Of a stretch of 64,000 nucleotides of DNA, positions 8,620 to 16,415 are shown piece after piece. Positions within the stretch are counted from its first letter, which is position 1. Each line of letters starts with the position of its first letter. The notes beneath the pieces are model-generated. The model saw nothing but the letters and a program-made list of their open reading frames with translations. It searched no databases and was not told where the DNA came from. The translations under genes were made by a program, and so were the position numbers. This DNA comes from DASSUW01 sp963811895. Its GTDB lineage: Bacteria; Actinomycetota; Thermoleophilia; Solirubrobacterales; Solirubrobacteraceae. Location of the stretch: contig CAWETE010000015.1 in assembly GCA_963811895.1 (NCBI GenBank), positions 186,001 through 250,000 of the forward strand, in the 5' to 3' direction.

Positions 8620-9971
8620 GTCGCGTAGTACACGGACTTGACCTCGGTGTAGTGGTCGAGCGCGTGCGGACCCAGCTCGCGCCCGTACCCGGATTGCTTG
8701 AAGCCGCCGAACGGGGTCGAGACCCGCACCGACGTGTTCGAGTTGATCGAGATCACGCCGGTCTCGACCGCGCGCGCGACGCGCAGCGCCTTGGCGCCGT
8801 CGCGCGTCCAGATCGAGCCCGAGAGGCCGTAGATCGTGTCGTTGGCCAGCTCGACGGCCTCCGCCTCGTCGCGGAAGGGGACGACCACCGCGACCGGCCC
8901 GAAGATCTCCTCGCGGACGGCGCGGTCGTCGCGGTCGACCGGGCACAGCACGGTCGGCGGGAACCAGTAGCCCGGGCCGTCCGGCGCGCTGCCCTGGATC
9001 GCGACCGGAGCGCCGTCGGGCACGAAGGACGCCACCGTCGAGCGCTGGTCGGCGGAGATCAGCGGGCCCATCTGGGTCGCCTCGTCCAAGGGGTCGCCGA
9101 CCCGCAGCCCCTCGACCGCCTCCTCCAGCGCGTCCATGAACGAGTCGAGCGCCGAGCGCTCCACGAGGATCCGCGAGCGCGCGCAGCAGTCCTGGCCGGC
9201 GTTGCCGAACACGGCGCCCGGCGCCGCCGCCGCGGCGGCCGCCAGGTCGGCGTCGGCGAACACGATGTTGGCCGACTTGCCGCCCAGCTCCAGCGTCACC
9301 CGCTTGATCGTCTGCGCCGCGCCCGCCGCGATCCGCCGGCCGACCTCGGTCGAGCCCGTGAACGCCACCTTGGCCACGTCCGGGTGCTCGACCAGCCGCG
9401 CGCCCGCCGTCGAGCCCGGGCCGACGAGCACGTTGACCACGCCGTCCGGGATCCCGGACTCGACCGCGATCCGCTCGAACTCGAGCGCGGTCAGCGGCGT
9501 CAGCTCGGCCGGCTTGAGGACGACCGTGTTGCCCGCCGCCAGCGCCGGCGCCAGCTTCCACGAGGCGATGGTCAGCGGGAAGTTCCACGGCGTGATCAGC
9601 GCCACCACGCCGAGCGGCTCGCGGAAGGTCATGGTCACGCCGCCGGGCACGGGGATCGTGTCCCCGAGCGCCCGCTCGGGCGCCGCCGCGTAGTAGCGGA
9701 AGGTGTCGGCCACCATGTCCATCTCGCCGCGGGCGTCGGCGATCGGCTTGCCGGCGTTGCGCGCCTCCATGATCGCCAGCTCCTCGCGATGCTCGGCGAG
9801 TGCGTCCGACAGCCGGTGCAGGAGCCGCGCCCGGTCGGGAGGCGACACCGCCCGCCACGCCGGGTAGGCGGCCTTGGCGCGCGCCACGGCCGCGTCGGCC
9901 TCGTCGGCGCCCGCCCGCGGCAGCTCCGCCAGGACCTGCTCGGTCGCCGGCTCGAGCACGGTGAGGGTCAT
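8616..9971 (-). CDS. Aldehyde dehydrogenase (gamma-glutamyl aminoaldehyde type, PuuC-like role)
   Basis: A 451-residue NAD(P)+-dependent aldehyde dehydrogenase. It shows the Rossmann segment ITPWNFPL, the general-base Glu in LELGGKSANIV, the catalytic Cys in NAGQDCCARSR (two adjacent Cys), and the C-terminal FGGFKQSGYGRELG. It resembles gamma-aminobutyraldehyde/betaine aldehyde dehydrogenases and is slightly shorter at the N-terminus than most. Both ends overlap neighbours by ATGA junctions, so translation is coupled to the hydrolase upstream and the SDR downstream. I infer it oxidises a gamma-glutamylated aminoaldehyde to the acid, the step before hydrolysis by the PuuD-like enzyme. Confidence 0.9.
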   Translation of the reverse strand: MTLTVLEPATEQVLAELPRAGADEADAAVARAKAAYPAWRAVSPPDRARLLHRLSDALAEHREELAIMEARNAGKPIADARGEMDMVADTFRYYAAAPERALGDTIPVPGGVTMTFREPLGVVALITPWNFPLTIASWKLAPALAAGNTVVLKPAELTPLTALEFERIAVESGIPDGVVNVLVGPGSTAGARLVEHPDVAKVAFTGSTEVGRRIAAGAAQTIKRVTLELGGKSANIVFADADLAAAAAAAPGAVFGNAGQDCCARSRILVERSALDSFMDALEEAVEGLRVGDPLDEATQMGPLISADQRSTVASFVPDGAPVAIQGSAPDGPGYWFPPTVLCPVDRDDRAVREEIFGPVAVVVPFRDEAEAVELANDTIYGLSGSIWTRDGAKALRVARAVETGVISINSNTSVRVSTPFGGFKQSGYGRELGPHALDHYTEVKSVYYAT

Positions 9972-10693
9972 CGCACCGCCCGCGACCGCGCTTCTTCGAC
10001 GAGCGCCGGGATCAGGTGCGAATCGCCATCGGCCTCCGGGTGCCACTGCACGCCGAGCGCGAACCGGCACGTCGGGTCCTCGATCGTCTCCGGCAGGTCG
10101 TCGATCGTCGCCCAGCCCGTCACCTCGAGCCCCTCGCCGATCTCGGCCACGCCCTGGTGGTGGTGCGACTTGGTCGAGTGGATCGCCTCGCCGGCCACAC
10201 GCCGGGCGAGCGAGCCGTCGGCCAGCCGCACGTCGTGATCGGAGTTGTCGAACGTGCCCATGACGCGCCGGTGGTCCTCGTGGCCGACGTCGTCGGGCAG
10301 ATGCTGGATCAGCGTCCCGCCACGCGCGACGTTCATCACCTGCATGCCGCGGCAGACGCCGAGCAGCGGCAGGTCGCGCTCCATCGCGCCGCGTGCCAGC
10401 GCGATCTCGAACGCGTCGCGCTCGGGGACGGTGCCCTTCGTCTCGGGGTGGGCCTCGGCGCCGTACACGCCGGGGTCGACGTCGGCTCCGCCGGTGATGA
10501 TCAGGCCGTCGAGCAGGTCCAGCCAGGGCTCCGGGTCCTCGCCGGCGCTCGGGTCCGGCGGCAGCAGCACGGCGATCCCGCCGGCCGCCTGCACCTGGTC
10601 GGAGTACGAGCGCGCGAGCACGTGCGCGGCGGCATCCCACGGACCCCAGCGCGCCTGCTCGAGCGCCGTCGACAGCCCGATGACCGGCTTCAC
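9968..10693 (-). CDS. Gamma-glutamyl-gamma-aminobutyrate hydrolase family (PuuD-like, class I amidotransferase fold)
   Basis: A 241-residue peptidase C26/GATase1-like protein. The nucleophile elbow is GVCRGMQ and the catalytic His lies in GVQWHPEAD; the motif GLIITGGADVDPGVYG is characteristic of the PuuD subfamily. By family it hydrolyses a gamma-glutamyl amide bond, freeing glutamate and an amino acid. GTG start; the start overlaps the ligase stop (GTGA) and the end overlaps the ALDH start (ATGA). Together with the ligase, this gives the make-and-break pair of a gamma-glutamylation pathway; in the ethanolamine reading the released acid would be glycine. Confidence 0.9.
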   Translation of the reverse strand: MKPVIGLSTALEQARWGPWDAAAHVLARSYSDQVQAAGGIAVLLPPDPSAGEDPEPWLDLLDGLIITGGADVDPGVYGAEAHPETKGTVPERDAFEIALARGAMERDLPLLGVCRGMQVMNVARGGTLIQHLPDDVGHEDHRRVMGTFDNSDHDVRLADGSLARRVAGEAIHSTKSHHHQGVAEIGEGLEVTGWATIDDLPETIEDPTCRFALGVQWHPEADGDSHLIPALVEEARSRAVR

Positions 10694-12019
10694 AGCCGCT
10701 CGAACCCCCGAAAGCGCTCCCAGTCCGTGACGGCGGTCTCGAACGCCGCGAGCTCGACGTCGGCGTTGTTGAGGTAGTGGGCCACGACCTCGTCGCCGAA
10801 CGCCTCGCGCGCCACCGACGAGGAGTCGAAGAGGTCGCGCGCCTCGCGCAGGGTGGAGGGGACGTGCGGCTTGTCGGAGGTGTAGGCGTTGCCCTCGAGC
10901 ATCGGCTCGAGCTCGAGCCCGGCGTCGACCCCGTGCAGCCCGCTCGCGATCAGCGCCGCCAGGGCGAGGTACGGGTTGACGTCGCCGCCCGGCACCCGGC
11001 ACTCGATCCGCTTCGCATGGCCCTCGCCGAGCACGCGGAACGCGCACGTGCGGTTGTCGTGTCCCCACGCCACCGCCGTCGGCGCGAACGAGCCGGCCGC
11101 GTAGCGCTTGTAGGAGTTGACGTTGGGGGCCAGGAAGAGCGTCAGCTCGCGCAGGCACGCGAGCTGGCCGGCCAGGAAGCTCTGGTAGACGGCGTCGTCG
11201 TCGGCGAACACCGGCGAGTCGTCATCGCTGCGCAGCGACAGGTGGATGTGGCACGAGTTGCCCTCGCGCTCGTCGTACTTGGCCATGAAGGAGATCGACA
11301 TGCCCTCCAGCGAGGCGATCTCCTTGGCGGCGTTCTTGAAGATCACGTGCAGGTCGCACGCGCTGACCGCGTCGGCGTAGCGGAAGTTGATCTCGTGCTG
11401 GCCGAAGTTGCACTCGCCCTTGGAGTTCTCGACCGGCAGGTCCGAGGCCTCCATCTCGCGCCGGATGCGGCCCAGCAGCGGCTCCAGCCGCGAGGTGCCG
11501 AGGATCGAGTAGTCGACGTTGTAGAGGTTCCCGGGGACGAGGTCGCGGTAGGCCTTGTGGTGCGCCTCCTCGTAGGTGTCGCGGAAGATGATGAACTCGA
11601 GCTCGGTGGCGGCCAGGGCGTTCCAGCCGCGCTCGGTCGAGCCGGTCGAGCTGCGCCTTCAGGATCTGCCGCGGCGAGGCGACCACCGGCGAGTGGTCGT
11701 GCCAGTGCAGGTCGGCCATGCACATCGCGGTTCCCGGGGTCCAGCTGACCGGCCGCAGCGTGTCGAAGTCCGGCTTCATCTCGAAGTCGCCGTAGCCGGT
11801 CTCCCACGAGGACATCGCGTAGCCGGGCACGGTGTTCATGTCGACGTCCACCGCCAGCAGGTAGTTGCACGCCTCGGCCCCGTTCTCGATCACGTCGTGC
11901 ACGAAGTGCGAGCCCACCAGCCGCTTGCCCTGGAGGCGGCCCTGCATGTCGGCGAAGACGAGGAGGACGGTGTCGACCGTCCCCTCGTCGACTGCCTTGC
12001 GCAGCTCGTCGAGTGTCAT
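10690..12019 (-). CDS. Glutamine-synthetase-like gamma-glutamylamide ligase (PuuA/GlnA4-type), frameshifted
   Basis: A class III-type glutamine-synthetase relative of about 443 residues, read in two frames. The N-terminal beta-grasp part (ATG at 12019; FADMQGRLQGKR) runs to RQILKAQLDRLD. The catalytic part resumes as ERGWNALAATELEFIIF and carries NFGQHEINF, a degenerate GS His loop (MAKYDEREGNSCHIHLSL) and RIECRVPGGDVNPYLALAA. Removing one base at 11635/11636 joins them. Such enzymes ligate glutamate to a primary amine rather than to ammonia (E. coli PuuA: putrescine; Streptomyces GlnA4: ethanolamine). The start overlaps the permease stop as TGATG. All catalytic blocks are intact, so an assembly indel is more likely than loss of function. 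Confidence 0.85.
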
Positions 12020-13473
12020 CAGTGACCCGCGAGCTCGGCCTCGGCGCTCTCGATCGCCGCGAACTCCTCCTCCGGCGCCGCGCCGACGAGGTGGTGCCGC
12101 GAGTAGAGCCCGAAGTACGCGGCCGCCGCGGCATAGACGCCGAGCGTGATGAACGCCGCCGTGGTGTCGACCAGGAAGGTCGCGACCACCGCGAGCACCG
12201 CGAGCACGAGCGCCACGCCCGAGGTCTTCGTGCCGCCCGGCGTGGTGTAGCCGCGCTCGAGGTCCGGCTCGCGCGAGCGCAGCACGATGTGCGAGAGCAT
12301 CATCAGCACGTACGACACGGCGGCGCCGAACACGGCGATGTTGAGGATCCGGGCGCCCTGGTCCTCCCAGAAGGCGGCCATGAGGAAGCCGACCAGCGCC
12401 GGCAGCACGAGCGCGATCCACGGCACCTTGCGGCCGCTGGTCACGGACAGCGCGCGCGGGAAGTAGCCCGCCCGCGAGAGTGCGAACAGCTGGCGCGAGT
12501 AGGCGAAGATGATCGAGAAGAAGCTCGCGATCAGGCCGAACAGGCCGACCCAGTTCACGAAGTCGGTGACGCCGCTGCCGGCGTCGACCGCGATCAGCGC
12601 GTCGACCGGCGGGTTGCCCGATCCCATGATCGCTTCCGATCCGCTGCCGCCGGGCGCGAAGAACAGCATCAGGGCGGCGAAGACGAGCAGGACGCCCATG
12701 CCGGCGATCAGGCCGCGCGGCATGTCCTTCTTGGGATCGCGCGTCTCCTCGGCGGCCAGCGGGACGCCCTCGATGGCCAGGAAGAACCAGATCGCGTACG
12801 GGAACGCGGCCCAGATGCCGTCCCAGCCGAACGGCAGGAAGTCGCTCGAGCCGGATGACCCGTCCGGCGGGATGTCGGTCAGGTTCGAGGCCGAGAACTC
12901 GGGGATGATCGCCACGACGAAGACGAGCAGCGCCACGACGGCGATCGCCGTGATGACGAAGGTGACCTTCAGCGCCTCGCCGACGCCGACGAGGTGGATG
13001 CCGACGAAGATCGCGTAGAAGACGAGGTAGACCGGCCAGCCGGCGCTGATCCCGATGTCGAGCGCCTCGACGTAGGCCCCGATGAAGGTGACGATGGCGG
13101 CCGGCGCCAGCGCGTACTCGATCAGGATCGCCGTGCCGGTGAGGAAGCCTCCCCACGGGCCGAGCGCACGCCGGCCGAAGCCGTAGCCGCCGCCGGCCGT
13201 GGAGATCGTCGACGACAGCTCCGCCAGCGCGAAGACCATGCACGTGTACATGGTCGCCATCAGGATCGTGGCGATCAGCAGCCCGCCCCAGCCGCCTTCT
13301 GCAAGGCCGAAGTTCCACCCCGCGAAGTCGCCGGAGATGACGTACGCCACCCCGAGGCCCGCGAGCAGCACCCAACCCGCGGCTCCCTTCTTGAGCTCGC
13401 GCTTCTCCATGTAGTCGGAGCCGACCTGCTCGTAGTCGACGCTGCTGCGATGCGTCGGGCGCTCGTCAGCCAT
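12019..13473 (-). CDS. APC-family amino acid/ethanolamine permease
   Basis: A protein of about 484 residues with around twelve membrane segments. The N-terminal block VLLAGLGVAYVISGDFAGWN and the following GLAEGGWGG stretch is the hallmark I associate with the ethanolamine permease branch of the APC superfamily (TIGR00908 type). ATG at 13473 is preceded by GGGGAG about five bases upstream, better than the TTG one codon earlier. It is the first gene of the coupled operon with the ligase, hydrolase, ALDH and SDR. It should import the amine substrate by cation or proton symport. Ethanolamine is favoured over putrescine because of this subfamily resemblance and the presence of an alcohol-dehydrogenase-type SDR. 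Confidence 0.85.
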   Translation of the reverse strand: MADERPTHRSSVDYEQVGSDYMEKRELKKGAAGWVLLAGLGVAYVISGDFAGWNFGLAEGGWGGLLIATILMATMYTCMVFALAELSSTISTAGGGYGFGRRALGPWGGFLTGTAILIEYALAPAAIVTFIGAYVEALDIGISAGWPVYLVFYAIFVGIHLVGVGEALKVTFVITAIAVVALLVFVVAIIPEFSASNLTDIPPDGSSGSSDFLPFGWDGIWAAFPYAIWFFLAIEGVPLAAEETRDPKKDMPRGLIAGMGVLLVFAALMLFFAPGGSGSEAIMGSGNPPVDALIAVDAGSGVTDFVNWVGLFGLIASFFSIIFAYSRQLFALSRAGYFPRALSVTSGRKVPWIALVLPALVGFLMAAFWEDQGARILNIAVFGAAVSYVLMMLSHIVLRSREPDLERGYTTPGGTKTSGVALVLAVLAVVATFLVDTTAAFITLGVYAAAAAYFGLYSRHHLVGAAPEEEFAAIESAEAELAGH

Positions 13474-13521
13474 CAACGCTCCCCTCGTGAAAGGTATGAC
13501 CCTCCGGCCTTTAGCGGCAGG

Positions 13522-13827
13522 CTATGTCCGGCCGCGGACGGATGTCAAGCGCTCCGCGTAGGCGCGGAACTCGCGCTCGAACTCCGGCCACCACGGTGGC
13601 GGCGGATCGTCGGGCGGCGGCGGACTCACCCCGCCGTCGCCGTCGTCGTGCCGGCGGGGCTTCAGCAGCGGCGCCACGACGAGCGACAGCGCGAGCGTGA
13701 GAATCGCGCAGAGGCCGAAGAGCAGCTCCGATCCGGGGATGTCCGCCACGAACGCCGCGACGCCCAGCGCGCAGTACCCGGCGCTGACGCCGGCGCCCCA
13801 TGCGCGCATGCGCCCGGGAGCGGACAT
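13522..13827 (-). CDS. Small two-TM membrane protein, unknown function
   Basis: A 101-residue protein not recognised as any named family. Two hydrophobic helices (about residues 12-30 and 35-55) are followed by a basic stretch, then an acidic-to-proline-rich segment (DDGDGG, PPPPDDPPPPWW) and a charged C-terminal helix. ATG at 13827. It sits between the oxidoreductase (10 bp upstream) and the permease (about 48 bp downstream) on the same strand, so it may be co-transcribed with the catabolic operon. No catalytic motif is seen. Confidence 0.6.
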   Translation of the reverse strand: MSAPGRMRAWGAGVSAGYCALGVAAFVADIPGSELLFGLCAILTLALSLVVAPLLKPRRHDDGDGGVSPPPPDDPPPPWWPEFEREFRAYAERLTSVRGRT

Positions 13828-13836
13828 GCATCGAGA

Positions 13837-14787
13837 TTAGCGCTGCCACCACGGCGGAGCCGCAGGTGCCGACACCGGCGGGAGCGGGCGCTCGGCGGCG
13901 CCCGGCAGCAGCATCCCGGCCACGTGCTCGGCTATGCCGTGGCACGCCGACAGGCCGGTCGAGCGGATGGCGGCGACGTTGACGAGGTCGCCGTGGCGGC
14001 GGATCACGTAGTTGCAGCCGCGGCCGGCCGGACGGAGGCCGGCGAACGTGGCGATCGGCTCGGCATCGGCCAGCGCCGGGAGCAGCTCGGCCGCGCTGCG
14101 GCGGATCTCGTCGACGGCCTCCGGACGCACCGACCAGTCCTCCTTGTCGTCCTGGTCGATCGCCGTCGGGCCCGCGATCACCTTGCCGTCGACGGTCGGG
14201 AACACCAGCACCCCGCGCGTGCGCGGGTCGGCCGCCGGGAACAGCACCTTGTCGAGCTCCAGGCCGTCGAAGACGGCGAACTCGCCCTTGCGCGGGAAGA
14301 TCTCGAACGAGTCGTCGCCGAACAGGCGCGCGACATCGTCGGCGTACAGGCCGGCGCAGTTGACCGTGACGCGCGCGGGGACCTCGCGGCGGTCGGTGAG
14401 CCGGAAGCCGGTGCGGATCTCGGCGCCGCAGGCCGCGGCCGCGGCCGCGAGCGCGCGCGTGTAGGCGGCAGGGTCGGTGACCGCCTCGTCCGCGACCTCG
14501 AACGTGCCGCCGCGGCCGTCGCGGACCAGGGCGCCGCAGCGCCGGACCGGGATGCCCAGCGCGTCGATCACCGGATCGCGCAGCTGCGCCGAGCGCTGGA
14601 TCAGCTCGGTCTCCAGCTCGCCGGGCGGCGAGTCGAACGCCACGTGCAGCAGCCCCGAGTTGGCGCCGCTCGCCCCGCTGGCGATCTCCTTCGCCTCGAG
14701 CAGGACCGTGTCGGCGCCCCGCCGCACGAGCGCCAGCGCGACCGCCGCGCCGACGACGCCGCCGCCGATCACGGCGACGTCATACAT
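13837..14787 (-). CDS. FAD-dependent oxidoreductase, DAO superfamily (GlpA/LhgO-like)
   Basis: A 316-residue flavoprotein. The N-terminal motif AVIGGGVVGAAVALALVRRG binds the FAD ADP moiety, followed by GASGANSGLLH. The middle shows NCAGLYAD, FPRKGEFAVFD and GVLVFPTVDGKVIAGPTA, and the C-terminal FAD contact is FAGLRPAGRG. These features match the COG0579 branch (L-2-hydroxyglutarate oxidase and short GlpA-like glycerol-3-phosphate oxidoreductases), but the protein lacks the C-terminal BFD [2Fe-2S] extension of long members. It starts 2 bp after the stop of the FadR-type regulator gene, so both are probably one unit. In context it may act on glycerol-3-phosphate or a hydroxy acid linked to phospholipid head-group use; the substrate is undecided. 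Confidence 0.82.
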   Translation of the reverse strand: MYDVAVIGGGVVGAAVALALVRRGADTVLLEAKEIASGASGANSGLLHVAFDSPPGELETELIQRSAQLRDPVIDALGIPVRRCGALVRDGRGGTFEVADEAVTDPAAYTRALAAAAAACGAEIRTGFRLTDRREVPARVTVNCAGLYADDVARLFGDDSFEIFPRKGEFAVFDGLELDKVLFPAADPRTRGVLVFPTVDGKVIAGPTAIDQDDKEDWSVRPEAVDEIRRSAAELLPALADAEPIATFAGLRPAGRGCNYVIRRHGDLVNVAAIRSTGLSACHGIAEHVAGMLLPGAAERPLPPVSAPAAPPWWQR

Positions 14788-14789
14788 CG

Positions 14790-15506
14790 CTAGGGCATCA
14801 GGCCGGCGAGGACCTGCTCGGTGCCCTTCAGGTGCTCGCGCACGAGCTTCGCGCCCGCGGCGCCGTCGCCGCGCTCGATCAGCTTCACGATCTGGGCGTG
14901 CTGGTCGTTCGAGCGCGCCAGGACGGGGGCGGGATGGGCGATGTGCGCGATCAGATCGGTCATCTGCCCCTGGACCTCCGTCATCGCCGCCAGCAGCCGC
15001 GTCGAGCGCGCCGCCTCGGCGAGGCCGAGGTGGAAGAACACGTCCGACCGCCGGTACTCCGCGAAGTCGCTCACGTCGCCGCGCATCGCCTCGACGTGCC
15101 CGCGCAGCGTCTCGAGATGCTGCGGCGTCGCGCGCTCGGCGGCGAGCACGACCGAGCCGACCTCGACCGCGATCCGGTAGTCGAGCACCTCGCGCCAGTG
15201 CCCGTCGGTCAGGTCCACCCGGCTGCTCTCGGCCAGCGGCGGCGCGTCGGACACGAACGTCCCGCCGCCGCGGCCGCGCAGCGCGATCAGGTGGCCGCTC
15301 TCGGTCAGCGAGGTCAGCGCCTGCCGCAGCGTGGAGCGCGCGATCCCGAGCTGCTCCGCCAGGTCGCGCTCCGACGGCAGCCGGGCGCCGGGCCCGAGCA
15401 GCCCGAGCCGGATCGCCGTGCCGAGGCGCTCGACCGTCCCCTCGAGGGTCGACGCCGTCTGCACGGGCTCGAAGACCGCCGCCACAGCCGGTGAAGGAAC
15501 CTGCAT
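14790..15506 (-). CDS. FadR/GntR-family transcriptional regulator (FCD domain)
   Basis: A 238-residue regulator. The N-terminal winged helix (about residues 20-85) contains LPSERDLAEQLGIARSTLRQ, a classic GntR recognition region, followed by GRGGGTFV in the wing. The remaining all-helical domain fits the FCD ligand-binding fold (conserved Asp/Arg near DVFFHLGLAEAA and His in LVREHL). Members usually sense carboxylic or amino acids through a metal in this domain. It is divergent from the kinase/DMGDH-like genes with 51 bp between starts and lies directly upstream of the DAO gene, so it is the likely local regulator of both arms of the catabolic island. Confidence 0.9.
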   Translation of the reverse strand: MQVPSPAVAAVFEPVQTASTLEGTVERLGTAIRLGLLGPGARLPSERDLAEQLGIARSTLRQALTSLTESGHLIALRGRGGGTFVSDAPPLAESSRVDLTDGHWREVLDYRIAVEVGSVVLAAERATPQHLETLRGHVEAMRGDVSDFAEYRRSDVFFHLGLAEAARSTRLLAAMTEVQGQMTDLIAHIAHPAPVLARSNDQHAQIVKLIERGDGAAGAKLVREHLKGTEQVLAGLMP

Positions 15507-15540
15507 CGCCCCGGAAGCTAACCGCGCCGGGCGCTTTCCG

Positions 15541-15550
15541 GCAAGCTTGC
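15541..15550. promoter_or_regulatory. Candidate operator palindrome between regulator and kinase gene
   Basis: The perfect 10-bp palindrome GCAAGCTTGC lies in the 51-bp gap between the divergent GntR gene and the kinase gene, seven bases upstream of the kinase GTG. The position suits an autoregulatory site for the FCD regulator, but it lacks the usual TGGT-ACCA core of FadR-type operators, so the assignment is tentative. Confidence 0.35.
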
Positions 15551-15557
15551 GCGGCGA

Positions 15558-16415
15558 GTGATCGAAGAAGCCCTGCGTGCGCTGGAGACCGAGCTCGGCC
15601 CCGCCGAGTCGGCGCCGGTACCGCTGGGCGGGGGCCAGACGAACTCGATCTACCGCGTGCGCTTCGCCGGCCGCGAGTGCGTCGTCCGCCTGCCGGGCAA
15701 GGACACGGCGCTGCTCGGCATCGACCGCGAGACCGAGCGCGCCGCGTCGCTGGCCGCGGCGGCGATCGGGGTCGGGCCCGAGGTGCTCGCCGCGCGGCCG
15801 TACCTCGTGACGGAGTTCATCGGCGGCCGGCCGGTGCCCGCGGACGAGCTGCGCGCCCGCGTGCCGGAGGTCGCGGCGATGCTGCGCGCGATCCACGCCG
15901 GTCCCGCGCTGCCGACCGAGTTCTCGCCGTTCGAGCTGACCGCGCGCTACGAGCGCACCGCCCGCGAGCGCGGCGGGACGATCCCGGCGTCCTATCCCGA
16001 GCTGCGGGCCGCCGCCGACGCGATCGAGTCGGTCATGGGCGGCCCGCGCGTGCCCTGCCACAACGACCTGCTGACCGCGAACTTCCTCGACGACGACGGG
16101 CGGCTGCGGCTGCTCGACTGGGAGTACGCCGGCATGAACGACCCGCACTTCGACCTCGCGAACTTCGCCTCGCACCACGACCTCGAGCCCGATGCCGAGG
16201 TCGCGCTGCTCGAGGCCTACGGAGGTGGCAGCCTCGCCAGGCTGCGCCTCATGCGGCTGATGGCCGCGTTCTGGGAGGGCATGTGGGGCGTCGTGCAGGC
16301 CACGTGCTCGGAGCTCGACATCGACTACCTGGCCTACGCCGAGCAGCACCTCGCGAGGGTGCGCGCGCGGCTGGGCGACCTCGACGCCTGGCTGGAGGAA
16401 GCCCGTGCCGATTGA
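15558..16415 (+). CDS. Choline/ethanolamine-kinase-like phosphotransferase (APH/LicA fold)
   Basis: A 285-residue aminoglycoside-phosphotransferase-fold protein. GGQTNSIYRVRFAGRECVVR forms the nucleotide loop and strand with the ATP-binding region, LPGKDTALLGIDRETER matches choline/ethanolamine kinases, the catalytic loop is HNDLLTANF (HxDxxxxN), and the metal-binding motif is DWEYAGMNDPHFDLANF. That combination is nearer to LicA-type choline kinases than to antibiotic kinases. GTG start, divergent from the FadR-type regulator; its end overlaps the next gene by 11 bp. It fits an amino-alcohol catabolic island, where it may phosphorylate or capture choline or ethanolamine. The substrate is inferred. 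Confidence 0.8.
   Translation: MIEEALRALETELGPAESAPVPLGGGQTNSIYRVRFAGRECVVRLPGKDTALLGIDRETERAASLAAAAIGVGPEVLAARPYLVTEFIGGRPVPADELRARVPEVAAMLRAIHAGPALPTEFSPFELTARYERTARERGGTIPASYPELRAAADAIESVMGGPRVPCHNDLLTANFLDDDGRLRLLDWEYAGMNDPHFDLANFASHHDLEPDAEVALLEAYGGGSLARLRLMRLMAAFWEGMWGVVQATCSELDIDYLAYAEQHLARVRARLGDLDAWLEEARAD

Noticed and set aside
7873..10693. Annotation of the operon simply as the putrescine Puu pathway
   Set aside because: There is no PuuB-type oxidase in the operon, and the permease resembles ethanolamine permeases; an SDR stands in its place. The putrescine reading remains the main alternative.
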